Shown: positions 55,414 through 64,000 of the stretch, one piece after another
How the letters are laid out: each line of letters starts with the position of its first letter
How positions within the stretch are numbered: position 1 is the stretch's first letter
Assembly: GCF_024347415.1 (NCBI RefSeq)
Contig: NZ_AP025476.1
Location: 1,550,001-1,614,000, forward strand
Reading direction: 5' to 3'
Length of the DNA: 64,000 nucleotides
Origin: Vibrio crassostreae
GTDB taxonomy: Bacteria; Pseudomonadota; Gammaproteobacteria; Enterobacterales; Vibrionaceae
The notes under the pieces: model-generated
Seen by the model: only the letters and a program-made list of their open reading frames with translations
Databases searched by the model: none
Told to the model about the DNA's origin: nothing
Translations under genes and position numbers: made by a program

Positions 55414-55682
55414 CGTCAGCTCTTAACTATTGAGAGTCTTTCATTGTAGTGTTCAACGCGAATGACGCAAACTCATTTTTGCTCGAAAATGTGTCAGCAT
55501 GACGACCACTCGCTAGGTTTACTTTAATCTAACGTTACGACTGTTAATGTCTGATGATTTCATGAGGGATGTATGACCCCAAAAGTACAGAAACGACTCA
55601 ATGGTTTATGAGGTGGTGCATTCCTGTGCAATTAAGGCACTTATCTTCTTCAGTATTGGTGGTTCATTTGAAACGCTCGTAA
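55414..55682. other. intergenic region, no gene seen
   Basis: Leader of the LysR gene and the far side of the purA2 terminator. Short frames only. Confidence 0.45.
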
Positions 55683-55708
55683 AAAAGCCTCGCGTTTACG
55701 AGGCTTTT
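55683..55708 (-). terminator. terminator of purA2
   Basis: AAAAGCCTCG/CGAGGCTTTT, perfect 10-bp stem; on the minus strand it is followed by TTTAC. Confidence 0.8.
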
Positions 55709-55709
55709 G

Positions 55710-55752
55710 GGTGAGCTAAGTGACTGTCTTAGGTGAGCTAAAATACTGTCTA
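55710..55752. repeat. 22-bp imperfect tandem repeat after purA2
   Basis: GGTGAGCTAAGTGACTGTCTTA and GGTGAGCTAAAATACTGTCTA, between the purA2 stop and its terminator. Confidence 0.7.
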
Positions 55753-55777
55753 AAGAAGCTTTCTTTGGAAGTGAATC

Positions 55778-57037
55778 CTAGCCTCTAATGATCATTTGCT
55801 CACGCTCTGGACCGACTGATACCATTACAATTGGCACGCCCATCAGTTCTTCGATACGAGTAACGTAATCTTGTGCCGCTTGAGGAAGGCTTTCAAAGGT
55901 TCGACAGCCCGTGATGTCTTCATTCCAACCTGCCATATCTTCATACACAGGTTTTAGCTCAGCCGTTTGTGGCCAAATCGGGTTCTCAGTGTGCTCACCT
56001 GAGTAAGCAGTACAGATCTTAAGTTCAGACAAACCAGACAGGCAATCAATCTTAGTTAGTGCGATTTCCGTTGCAGCTTGCAGGTCAACGCCGTTACGAG
56101 TTGCCACTGCATCAAAGTAACCCATATCACGTGGGCGACCTGTTGTTGCGCCGTATTCGTTAGAGCTTTCGCGGAAGCTGTCTTGCTCTTCCATTGCAGT
56201 TACTAGCGTGCCAGTACCAACAGACGAACTGAACGATTTAGCAACGGCAATAACACGCTCAGGGCGAAGGGCAGGTAAACCACTACCAATGCCTGCATAA
56301 GCTGCGGTTACATTTGAAGATGTTGTCCAAGGATATTCACCGTAGACAAGATCGCGACCTGCGCCTAATTGAGCTTCAAACAGTAAGTTGGCGTCTTGAG
56401 ATTGCAGTGCTTTAAGCGGCTCAGTTACGTTGCAGATGAATGGGCGCCAAGCTTTAGTCACTTCAAGTAGCCATTCTGTCATTTCAGAAGCTGTCTGAGT
56501 GAAATCACATTGAGGGTATAGCGCTTTAAGTTGAGGCATCTTCCAATCAAGCAGGAATTGAATGCGCTGCTCTAAAATCTCAGGTTGATTTAACCAACCC
56601 ACAAGAATGCCTTTCTTCATCACGCGATCGCCGTACGCTGGTGCAATACCTTGACGTGTCGAGCCATAAGCACCATCGCCTAAACGCTCTTCTTCAAGCG
56701 TATCTTCAAGGGCGTGTAAAGGTAGACACAATGTCGCACGGTCTGAAATCGCCATTTTCACTTTGATGCCAGCCGCTTGTACTTCTGCGATCTCTTCAGT
56801 TAACGCAGCAGGGCTGATCACCATGCCCGGGCCAAGAACCGCCGTACAATCAGGATTAAAAATACCACTCGGTAGTTGATGCAGTTTGAATGTACCGAAG
56901 TCGTTTACTACGGTATGGCCAGCATTGTTTCCGCCTTGAAAGCGAATGCTAGCAGAAGCTTGGTCTGCTAAAAAATCAACGATACGGCCTTTGCCTTCGT
57001 CGCCCCAGTTTGCGCCTACAACAACAATAGATGGCAT
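55778..57037 (-). CDS. purA: adenylosuccinate synthetase, probable second copy
   Basis: Joins IMP and aspartate with GTP in AMP synthesis. The start is ATG 57037 with GGAGAAAAATT, giving 419 aa; a longer frame to 57241 adds residues unlike any PurA. The GTP loop is GANWGDEGKGR and the IMP site is GGNNAGHTV. The usual Vibrio PurA is longer (about 438 aa) and lies with nsrR/hfq-region genes, so this is probably an extra enzyme. Divergent from a LysR gene that likely regulates it. Confidence 0.88.
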   Translation of the reverse strand: MPSIVVVGANWGDEGKGRIVDFLADQASASIRFQGGNNAGHTVVNDFGTFKLHQLPSGIFNPDCTAVLGPGMVISPAALTEEIAEVQAAGIKVKMAISDRATLCLPLHALEDTLEEERLGDGAYGSTRQGIAPAYGDRVMKKGILVGWLNQPEILEQRIQFLLDWKMPQLKALYPQCDFTQTASEMTEWLLEVTKAWRPFICNVTEPLKALQSQDANLLFEAQLGAGRDLVYGEYPWTTSSNVTAAYAGIGSGLPALRPERVIAVAKSFSSSVGTGTLVTAMEEQDSFRESSNEYGATTGRPRDMGYFDAVATRNGVDLQAATEIALTKIDCLSGLSELKICTAYSGEHTENPIWPQTAELKPVYEDMAGWNEDITGCRTFESLPQAAQDYVTRIEELMGVPIVMVSVGPEREQMIIRG

Positions 57038-57252
57038 AATTTTTCTCCTGACTGATTGAGAAATCATGTTAGGCCTACAAAGTGGATAAGAGAAATTAAT
57101 TATCTTTATTATCTTGATAAGGATTCCATATAACCCTAAGATCTTAAACCACAAGCGAGATTCCCTATCACGTTCGTCCCTCACTGTAGGGAATGACGGG
57201 TTGGGGTAGTCCCTTATTTTGGGGATTGGTGTAAGTAACACGAGGGAGAGAC

Positions 57253-58125
57253 ATGATGCTCGATATTAATTTGTTGAAGACGTTTGTGACGCTTGCGGAG
57301 TACAAGCATTTTGGGAAAGCGGCCAATGCACTTCATATGACGCAACCCAACGTAAGTTTGCACCTAAAACAACTAGAACAACAAACACGTATAAAGTTGA
57401 TTGAGAGAAGCCCATTTCAATTGACTCAAGCGGGTGAGCGACTATTGGAAACAAGTCAAAGAACGTTACTTGAACTGCAAATTTGTCAGGCCGATCTCAA
57501 TGCCATTAACGACCTTAAAATCGGGACGTTAACTATTGCCGTGAGTGACATCATTTCTCGATTTTTGTTGATTCGCCCGTTCCAGAAGTTTAAAGCGCAG
57601 TATCCCGGTATTGATCTTACGCTATTGAATACCACGTCATCTCAAGCATCGAGTTTAGTTAAAAATGCTCAGGCGGATATTGGCTTTGTTATCGCCAAAG
57701 AACAGCACAACGAGTCATTATATTTCACTAAGCTTCAAGAGCTTTCTTGGTGTGCACTTGGCGATGGGTTTGATATCCAAGATTCTGATGCAGAGCTCAC
57801 TTTGATTCTACTAGGCCATGATACGAGAACACGTGACTTCATCGATGAAGGTTTACCAAGTTTAAACCTACCCAATCACAGAGTCATGGAAGTAGGGAGC
57901 GTAGACGCTCAAATCGATTGGGCAGAAGCCGGTTTTGGTGTGGCGATTGTCCCTGAATTTGCAATATCAACCAAGCAACATCTGAAATCAAAAGTCACAC
58001 CATTGGCGAACTTTTCTAGTACGAGCCTTGGCTATATTGTGAGGCAGAATCAAGTCTTGTCGAAAGCGACCAAGCAGTTGTTAGGATGGGTGAATGATGA
58101 GATTAACCTGTTGCAAAACCAATAA
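57253..58125 (+). CDS. LysR-type regulator divergent from purA2
   Basis: 290 aa. DNA-binding part INLLKTFVTLAEYKHFGKAANALHMTQPNVSLHLKQLEQ, effector part from about 90 (IGTLTIAVSDIISRFLLI). GGGAGAG precedes two adjacent ATGs. The 215-base gap to purA2 contains both promoters. The effector could be a purine-related metabolite; that is inference. Confidence 0.87.
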   Translation: MMLDINLLKTFVTLAEYKHFGKAANALHMTQPNVSLHLKQLEQQTRIKLIERSPFQLTQAGERLLETSQRTLLELQICQADLNAINDLKIGTLTIAVSDIISRFLLIRPFQKFKAQYPGIDLTLLNTTSSQASSLVKNAQADIGFVIAKEQHNESLYFTKLQELSWCALGDGFDIQDSDAELTLILLGHDTRTRDFIDEGLPSLNLPNHRVMEVGSVDAQIDWAEAGFGVAIVPEFAISTKQHLKSKVTPLANFSSTSLGYIVRQNQVLSKATKQLLGWVNDEINLLQNQ

Positions 58126-58150
58126 TTCCATCGCCAAGTCAGATCTATCT

Positions 58151-58175
58151 AAGCCTACCTAGCGTGGGCTTTTCT
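58151..58175 (+). terminator. terminator after the LysR gene
   Basis: AAGCCTAC/GTGGGCTT with one G-U pair, then TTC. Confidence 0.6.
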
Positions 58176-58286
58176 GTGTCGGTAAATCACCGTTCTTGCT
58201 CAAAGCAATAGGCTACAGAAATAACTTAAATCTCTCATCATCCATTCCTTCTGTAAATCAGAGCCTTAAAATTCATCGTTGACAAA

Positions 58287-58347
58287 GTTTGATTATCAAA
58301 CTAAATTTCAATCAATTGCTTTGATTGTCAAACTACTTGTCAATCAA
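58287..58347. promoter_or_regulatory. operator cluster before the metal exporter
   Basis: GTTTGATTATCAAAC (58287-58301, perfect dyad), CTTTGATTGTCAAAC (58319-58333) and TTGTCAATCAA (58337-58347). Two full sites are 32 bases apart. The downstream MarR protein is the likely ligand. Confidence 0.65.
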
Positions 58348-58402
58348 AGTTCTCTTATTGAGAAAGATCGTCTAACTACTAACACAATCTAAGGACGCCA
58401 TT

Positions 58403-59404
58403 TTGAGTTTTCCAACACGACATCAACACAACTTTTCTTCACATAATCAAAAAGGTGAAAAACGTACTTTCTATGTTCTCTTGTTAACTATCATCACCAT
58501 GGTTGTCGAGATCGTTGCAGGTACCATTTACGGTTCTATGGCGTTACTTGCCGATGGTTGGCACATGGGAACGCATGCTGCAGCGTTTGGTATCACCTTG
58601 TTCGCATACCGTTACGCCAAGAAGCATGCTGACAGTGAACGTTTCTCTTTCGGTACTGGCAAAGTCAGTGTGCTAGGGGGCTACACCAGCGCGATTGCAT
58701 TGGGTATTGTTGCGTTATTGATGCTGGTGGAGTCAGTACATCGCTTGTTTAACCCACAAGCGATTCAATTTAATGAAGCAATTATCGTTGCGTGTATTGG
58801 TTTGACGGTAAATGTCGTGAGTATGTTTTTGCTAGGGGATCATCATCATGACCACGGACACGATCATGGACACGACCACTCTCATTCTGAACATAAGGGA
58901 CACAGCCACGACCATAGCCATCAACATGGTGAACATCAAGAACACGCAGCTCACAAAGGACATCATCACGATCACAACTTGCGTGCGGCCTACATGCACG
59001 TCTTGGCCGATACATTGACTTCTCTGTTGGCGATTGTTGCTCTACTATTTGGTAAGTTTTACGGTTGGAACTGGTTGGATGCCGCAATGGGTATGGTTGG
59101 TGCGGTTGTGATTGCCAAATGGACAATGAACCTCATGAAACAGACAAGTCCAATCTTACTCGATCAGAATATTGACGATGAGTACCGCAACGGCATAACT
59201 GAAGCCTTAGCTCCTTATGCCGCCGTAACCGACTTACACATGTGGAAGGTGAGCGGGCATCACTACTCAGCGGCGATTACTCTTGAATCAAACAGTGATA
59301 AAAGCGTCTCTGAATATAAACAAATGCTCGCCAAGTTTGATAAGATTAACCATCTTACTCTTGAAGTGCACTCAAACGGCCATGCGAAATATAGAACAGC
59401 TTAA
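58403..59404 (+). CDS. dmeF: CDF metal cation exporter, DmeF type
   Basis: Cation diffusion facilitator that expels divalent metals such as cobalt or nickel across the inner membrane. 333 aa, six helices. The metal sites are in LLADGWHMGTHAAAF (TM2) and MHVLADTLTSLL (TM5). A His-rich loop (about residues 146-192, many HDH repeats) separates TM4 and TM5. The start is TTG 58403 with AAGGACGCCAT upstream. Cotranscribed with the MarR gene, which overlaps it. Confidence 0.9.
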   Translation: MSFPTRHQHNFSSHNQKGEKRTFYVLLLTIITMVVEIVAGTIYGSMALLADGWHMGTHAAAFGITLFAYRYAKKHADSERFSFGTGKVSVLGGYTSAIALGIVALLMLVESVHRLFNPQAIQFNEAIIVACIGLTVNVVSMFLLGDHHHDHGHDHGHDHSHSEHKGHSHDHSHQHGEHQEHAAHKGHHHDHNLRAAYMHVLADTLTSLLAIVALLFGKFYGWNWLDAAMGMVGAVVIAKWTMNLMKQTSPILLDQNIDDEYRNGITEALAPYAAVTDLHMWKVSGHHYSAAITLESNSDKSVSEYKQMLAKFDKINHLTLEVHSNGHAKYRTA

Positions 59405-59798
59405 TCAAATACTGACTGAGTTCTACGATAAAATGTCTTCGTGGGAGCAATCTGTTGTCAAAGAAACGGGTTACTCCCTAGCGCAAGTACATACCATCGA
59501 AGTGCTTGGTATGCATGGTGCGTTAAGAATGAAAGAATTGGCAGAAAAGCTTGGCATTACTACTGGCACACTTACTGTTCAAATTGAGAAGTTGGTTAAG
59601 GCAGAATTGATTGAACGCCATGAACACCCAACGGATCGTCGTGCGATTGTGGTGGCTTTGACCGATGAAGGTCAGAAGATCCATGTTCACCACAACCAAC
59701 TTCACTTGAATTTGGTTAATGAGCTGACGCAAGACATCGAAGAAGACGAGAAAGCGGTGTTATTGAAGTGCCTAACCAAGATGGTGAAAGCGTTTTAG
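59382..59798 (+). CDS. MarR-family regulator of the metal exporter
   Basis: 138 aa from ATG 59382, inside the 3' end of dmeF. The winged helix is ALRMKELAEKLGITTGTLTVQIEKLVKAELIERHEHPTDRRAI, with the DxR wing of MarR proteins. Several histidines in the C-terminal half (IHVHHNQLHLN) may sense metal. It probably represses its own operon through 58287-58347. Confidence 0.85.
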   Translation: MRNIEQLNQILTEFYDKMSSWEQSVVKETGYSLAQVHTIEVLGMHGALRMKELAEKLGITTGTLTVQIEKLVKAELIERHEHPTDRRAIVVALTDEGQKIHVHHNQLHLNLVNELTQDIEEDEKAVLLKCLTKMVKAF

Positions 59799-59855
59799 TC
59801 GGCCTTAAGTTCGCAGCATAACTTATTAGCCGCAAAGCGATTGATTAAGAAATCC

Positions 59856-59896
59856 AAAAATGGACCAGACTCGAATTGAGTAGGTCCATTTTTTTC
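59856..59896 (+). terminator. terminator of the dmeF-marR operon
   Basis: AAAAATGGACC paired with GGTCCATTTTTTT, inner stem ACTCGAATTGAGT. Confidence 0.9.
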
Positions 59897-60359
59897 GCCG
59901 TTTACGCTCAACGTTACAATCACCAATCGATGGGTTTCCCGTTTAAAAAAACAAGTCAAAACCTCTAATATTACTCTTCGCTCGTGCTCCTCTGGTGAGC
60001 CAAAAAATTGTCACTTCTAACCTCAAGGTCAATAATGGTACAAAGTGTTTTAATTCAAAGTCTTACATAGCAAGCCATTCAGGGCTTCACACTCCGTCAA
60101 ATAGCTGTCTCTCACTTTTATCATTCAACTAATGTACATGTAATCGATTTGTGTTATTGATAAAATTAACTTTAGTTGGCTATTTCATTTGCTGTTTAAA
60201 TGTAATTGAGAACGTCATCGCTAGTGGACTTAGAAGCCACAGTTTTAGACGCTCATTATCGATATAAAAACCATAACAATAACCAGATCGCACGAGTTGA
60301 ATATCCATTCTTTGATGCGACTCATTTAGATACTCATAGTTAATTAGTAAAGACGAGCC
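59897..60359. other. intergenic region, no gene seen
   Basis: 460 bases before the chemoreceptor gene. Low-complexity AT-rich stretches only; promoter of the receptor presumably within the last 150 bases. Confidence 0.45.
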
Positions 60360-62141
60360 ATGTATATGAATATAAAGAAAAAGCTTTATTCGTTGGGGAT
60401 GTTCTCCATCGTCGGTATGATTTCACTGCTGTTTACTACATCACAATTTGCAGACACCACCGCTCAAATGAGCGAAGCCAAACAACTCACCAAAGAACTT
60501 GAAGTACGACTGCTCAACCTTCGCCGTAACGAGAAAGATTTCTTACTGCGTAGCGATATGAAATACCTCGACAAGTTTGACGTAAACTACAACAAATTCT
60601 TAGCGTCTGAATCTGAGCTCGACGTCGTGCTGAAAGATTTGGGCTTAGCCAACAGTACACACCTACGTGAAGACATCGAAACCTACCACACCAGCTTTGT
60701 TAACCTAGTAAAAGCGAGCGAAGTTTATGGGCTAGCACGTGACAAAGGCCTGTTAGGGGAGTTTCATGTTTTGCTAGATAACATCAGTGCGACAGCCAGT
60801 GCTGAACAAAAAATCGAGCTTTACCTGTTCAATGACTTAATTGAAAAGGGTGAGTTCGATCCGAGTGTTCTTTCTATTACTTCTAACGCTGGAAGCTCAA
60901 GTGCTTTGATAGATGCTGCGCGTCAAGTGGTTGAACAGAAGCGAGTGATCGGTTTAAAACATAACGAAGGCCTGCTAGGTGAAGCCCGCTCTGGTTCACA
61001 CGCTATCGAAAGTCAGTTTAAAGAATTCTCGGCGGTGCTAGACCAACAAACGCAGCAAGAGATGGACAAACTATCGCTGATCAACAACATCCTTTGCGTC
61101 ACGTTGCTTGTGTCGATCATTCTGTTCAGCTGGTTAATTGTCCGTTCTATCATCGGTAAAATTGAGTCGCTGCTATCAGTGATTCGTAACATTGTTGACT
61201 CTAACGATGTGTCTATCCGTTCAACCGAAAATGGCAAAGATGAACTTGGTACACTAGGCGAGTACTTTAATCAACTGTTGGATCAACTTGAAGGCTTGAT
61301 TGCGGCGTCTCAGTCAAAATCTCTGCAGCTAACTCAAAGCACATCTAACATGCATGATGAGCTTGAATCGGTGATTAAACAGTTCGAAGTTCAAGCTAAT
61401 CACACCTCAACAATGACAACGTCAGTACAAGAGATGGTACTGACGATTGGTGAGATTTCTGAAAGCACATCGGTTGCTGCAGAAGGTGTTCATCAAGCAA
61501 AAGTGAATGCTGACAAGGGCCGCGAAGTGGTTGTCGCGACCATCGATAATATTACTCAGTTGTCTGAACGCCTTTCAAGCAGCCAAGATTCGATTAGCTC
61601 ACTGAACCATCATGTTGATCAAATTGGCGATGCAGTAAACATCATCCAAGGCATTGCAGAACAAACCAACCTATTGGCATTGAACGCGGCGATTGAAGCG
61701 GCACGTGCGGGTGAACAAGGCCGAGGCTTTGCCGTTGTAGCAGACGAAGTACGTGCACTAGCAAGCCGGACTCATCAATCAACCACTGAAATCACCAGCG
61801 TTGTTACCGCAATCCAAAGCCAAATGAACGCTTCTATGACTGAGATTGGCGAGTGTAACCAGCAAGGCCAATTGACTCTGAAAGATTCAGAAGAGCTTGA
61901 TGCAAGCCTACAGCTCATCCTAAGTGATATGGAGAGTATTCAAGGTAACTCTGAACGTATTGCTTCTGCAATTGAAGAGCAGGGCGCAGTGATGACACAA
62001 GTAAGCGACTCAATCACTGAGCTGAACACTATCTCGAATGATAATAACGCTTCGGCGCAGCACTGTTTAGTCGAAGTGGATAAAGTCGCTGAGCAAGCAA
62101 ACGATATGGACCAAGCGGTCGCGCAGTTTAAGACATCTTAG
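60360..62141 (+). CDS. methyl-accepting chemotaxis protein with helical (HBM-like) sensor
   Basis: Chemoreceptor of 593 aa that steers the flagellar motor through CheA. TM1 (about 12-30), an all-helical periplasmic sensor with [20 protein letters not shown] (the HBM-type start), TM2 ([20 protein letters not shown]), a HAMP domain, and the signalling tip region [40 protein letters not shown]. Ligand unknown. A second ATG is two codons inside. Monocistronic. Confidence 0.92.
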   Translation: MYMNIKKKLYSLGMFSIVGMISLLFTTSQFADTTAQMSEAKQLTKELEVRLLNLRRNEKDFLLRSDMKYLDKFDVNYNKFLASESELDVVLKDLGLANSTHLREDIETYHTSFVNLVKASEVYGLARDKGLLGEFHVLLDNISATASAEQKIELYLFNDLIEKGEFDPSVLSITSNAGSSSALIDAARQVVEQKRVIGLKHNEGLLGEARSGSHAIESQFKEFSAVLDQQTQQEMDKLSLINNILCVTLLVSIILFSWLIVRSIIGKIESLLSVIRNIVDSNDVSIRSTENGKDELGTLGEYFNQLLDQLEGLIAASQSKSLQLTQSTSNMHDELESVIKQFEVQANHTSTMTTSVQEMVLTIGEISESTSVAAEGVHQAKVNADKGREVVVATIDNITQLSERLSSSQDSISSLNHHVDQIGDAVNIIQGIAEQTNLLALNAAIEAARAGEQGRGFAVVADEVRALASRTHQSTTEITSVVTAIQSQMNASMTEIGECNQQGQLTLKDSEELDASLQLILSDMESIQGNSERIASAIEEQGAVMTQVSDSITELNTISNDNNASAQHCLVEVDKVAEQANDMDQAVAQFKTS

Positions 62142-62184
62142 AATCAACCTAGTTGCATTAAAGAAGTGCAGCCAAACAACTCAA

Positions 62185-62215
62185 GCGAAAGGCGCGGATT
62201 ATCTGCGCTTTTTTG
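62185..62215 (+). terminator. terminator after the chemoreceptor gene
   Basis: AAAGGCGC and GCGCTTTT around an 8-9-base loop, one bulge, then TTTTTT. Confidence 0.65.
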
Positions 62216-62320
62216 TACCTAATGGATAGGCAAGTTCATGAACAGATAGAAATAAGAATAAGGCATTCCAAAATAGACTTAAGTATCTGTGATATATAAG
62301 TAAAATAATGACAGACTATC

Positions 62321-62348
62321 GAATGAATGAATGAATGAATGAACGAAC
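62321..62348. repeat. tetranucleotide repeat
   Basis: GAAT five times, then GAAC twice, 50 bases before a start codon. A microsatellite of a kind that may slip; the location is compatible with an effect on promoter spacing. Confidence 0.8.
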
Positions 62349-62398
62349 GTACTGGCGCGTTTCTGACAAACGGTTAAATCTATAGGAAGAGGGATAAC

Positions 62399-63394
62399 AT
62401 GCACTACGACGTATTCAACGGAGACGCAGACGGCATAATCGCGTTGTTACAACTGCGATTAAGTGAGCCAAGAGAGACCGTACTCATTACTGGTGTAAAG
62501 CGTGATATTAAGTTGGTCTCTCAAGTTGTTACTCAAATTATGGAACCGGGTAAGCAAGGTGACGTTTCTTCCGTTACCGTTTTAGATGTATCGATGGAAA
62601 AAAACCTACCTGCATTACACTCACTGCTAGACGCCAACATCAATGTATTTTATTGCGACCATCATCGAACTGGGGAAATACCGGACTCTAGCCATTTGGA
62701 TACTCTGATTGATACCGCGCCAGAGAGTTGCACGAGCTTACTGATTAACCAAAAGCTAAATGGTGCGTATGTGGCCTGGGCAATCGCGGCTGCCTTTGGT
62801 GATAATCTAAAAACTGTGGCCGTACAGCTAGCGAATGAAAGTGGATTCGATCAACCTCAAACAGAGTTCTTAGAAGAGTTAGGTATCTTGGTTAACTACA
62901 ACGGATATGGCTCGTCATTGAGTGATTTACACTTCACACCCATTGAGCTCTACCAAACTCTTTACCAATACCCGAATCCGTTTGATCTTTTTGATGATAA
63001 AAACTCTGTGTTTTACCGACTACGCGCTGCTTATCAAAATGATCGCCAGCAGCTATCAAACCTTGTTCCTGTTTATGAAAGTGAAGTCGCACGTGTGTTT
63101 GAATTGCCTGGTGAGACTTGGGCAAGGCGCATCAGTGGTGTATTTGGCAATGAAATTGTTAATCAAGATCCAAATCGAGCGCAAGCCGTATTAACGAAAA
63201 ACCAAGATGACGAATCTTATACCGTGAGTTTGCGAGCGCCGTTATCCAATAGGACGGGTGCTGACCAAATTTGCTCAAGCTTTGCAACTGGTGGAGGACG
63301 CAAAGCAGCGGCTGGTATTAATCAACTTAGTGAACTCGACAAGATGAATTTTATTTCTAAAATTGAGACTTATTATTCACCACCTGGCGAGTAA
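62399..63394 (+). CDS. DHH-family phosphoesterase
   Basis: 331 aa. The DHH motifs are FNGDADGI (residues 6-13), VLDVSM, and YCDHHRTG; the DHHA1 end is GGGRKAAAGI. NrnA- and GdpP-type proteins of this family cleave small nucleotides such as nanoRNA, pAp or cyclic di-AMP. GGAAGAGGG precedes the ATG. It lacks membrane and sensor parts, so a soluble phosphodiesterase. Substrate not assigned. Monocistronic. Confidence 0.82.
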   Translation: MHYDVFNGDADGIIALLQLRLSEPRETVLITGVKRDIKLVSQVVTQIMEPGKQGDVSSVTVLDVSMEKNLPALHSLLDANINVFYCDHHRTGEIPDSSHLDTLIDTAPESCTSLLINQKLNGAYVAWAIAAAFGDNLKTVAVQLANESGFDQPQTEFLEELGILVNYNGYGSSLSDLHFTPIELYQTLYQYPNPFDLFDDKNSVFYRLRAAYQNDRQQLSNLVPVYESEVARVFELPGETWARRISGVFGNEIVNQDPNRAQAVLTKNQDDESYTVSLRAPLSNRTGADQICSSFATGGGRKAAAGINQLSELDKMNFISKIETYYSPPGE

Positions 63395-63884
63395 ATAGAC
63401 TAAAAGTTTAAGATTTAACCCGCCAGAAAGCATGCATTATTATCTTAATTTTCAATTTCCGATTTAATTCACTAGCATATTTCTAGTTATTAGTTCTCAT
63501 TGTTTTTAGTGATATCACTCGCAATGTGAAACCTCATAGAGCCAATGGTAACGGAGTGTGCGAGGGTTAATGTTCATTAGTTAGCTAAACATTTTTTCTA
63601 ATTTTATTAATTTAGATATCACTTAATTACCTTGGTGAATTAAGTTGTTTTACTTATTCTCCAGGTAAATGTCTTTTGCTATAAATATCTGCTTTTAACA
63701 TTTTAATTTGAATGAAAAGTCAAAATCATATTGATTCTAATATTCAATCCGTGACTTAAAATCACAAGTTAAATCAAAGGTCATCTTTTCCTATAAATTC
63801 TATTACTTCTCTATAAATATTCATGATTACAATGAATTGGTTCGGTTGTGATTGGCACAGCTGTTAAGTAAGGAAGTGGGACTA
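63395..63884. other. intergenic region, no gene seen
   Basis: 490 bases, very AT-rich, between the DHH gene and the last gene. I see no frame and no strong hairpin. Confidence 0.45.
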
Positions 63885-64000
63885 ATGTTGAAACGTAAAG
63901 CTCTACAATTAGCAGTATCGGTCGGCATGGCGGCCATGTCTGGCGCTGTTTATGCGAATGGTTCAGATATGACGAATCCAGACTCTGGCGTCGTGGTTGG
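63885..64000 (+). CDS. exported protein, 5' end only
   Basis: ATG 63885 with AAGGAAGTGGG upstream. The first 38 codons encode a basic start (MLKRKAL), a hydrophobic helix and the cut site VYANG. The rest lies beyond the window, so no family can be given. Confidence 0.75.
   Translation, partial: MLKRKALQLAVSVGMAAMSGAVYANGSDMTNPDSGVVV

Noticed and set aside
57038..57241. N-terminal extension of purA2
   Set aside because: PurA begins with MPSIVVVGANWGDEGKGR; the preceding 68 codons overlap the divergent promoter region and have no ribosome site.
5302..60167. Shared 16-mer TGTTATTGATAAAATT before the LPMO and before the chemoreceptor
   Set aside because: One exact AT-rich 16-mer pair in 64 kb is close to chance expectation, and the flanks do not match.
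1..64000. Mobile elements, CRISPR, prophage
   Set aside because: No transposase, integrase, phage gene, terminal inverted repeat pair or spaced direct-repeat array was found. The tRNA pair has no integrase or att duplication next to it.

Overview
The window reads as chromosomal DNA of a marine Vibrio. The reasons are the ordinary Vibrio gene set (AstE, BtuCD, MetA, RlmF, a second SecDF pair, a second PurA, GGDEF proteins, a chitin-binding LPMO), GC content in the low-to-mid forties, two tandem tRNA-Val(GAC) genes of gammaproteobacterial type, and MetJ and FNR sites of E. coli type. I cannot name the species; a relative of V. splendidus is a guess. I see no prophage, insertion sequence, integron or CRISPR array.

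Layout. 1-23 kb is mostly single genes and short operons: the 3' end of an M3 oligoendopeptidase, astE, btuCD, a small gene broken by an amber codon, an LPMO, an AaaT/YhhY-like acetyltransferase, a MazG-fold protein, GGDEF proteins, an MFS/LysR divergent pair, a YgjP-like peptidase coupled to rlmF, a PilF-like lipoprotein, metA under MetJ boxes, an M20 peptidase, a small gene behind a perfect FNR box, and the tRNA pair. 23.6-36.6 kb is a complete Tad (Flp) pilus locus: flp, cpaA/tadV, cpaB, cpaC, a lipoprotein, tadZ, tadA, tadB, tadC, tadD, tadE, tadF, a VWA-domain TadG-like protein and an OmpA-like protein. A divergent LysR gene lies before it and a diguanylate cyclase follows.

38-55 kb is the most interesting part. 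Five promoter regions share the palindrome GAATT-N5-AATTC (six perfect copies plus a half site). They precede a secreted leader-type gene with secD2-secF2, a small outer-membrane barrel, an MscS channel with a divergent 24-codon membrane peptide, an RND efflux pair, and a ChaA-like cation/proton antiporter followed by dedA, mgtE and marC. A LysR gene sits at the far end. I infer an undescribed envelope/ion-stress regulon, perhaps for low salinity. Two of its members also carry hairpins that bury the Shine-Dalgarno sequence; one is a perfect 12-bp stem.

55-64 kb holds purA2 with a divergent LysR gene, a DmeF-type metal exporter with its MarR regulator and operator repeats, a chemoreceptor, a DHH-family phosphoesterase, and the start of an exported protein cut by the window edge. 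Short tandem repeats sit directly behind several stop codons across the window.
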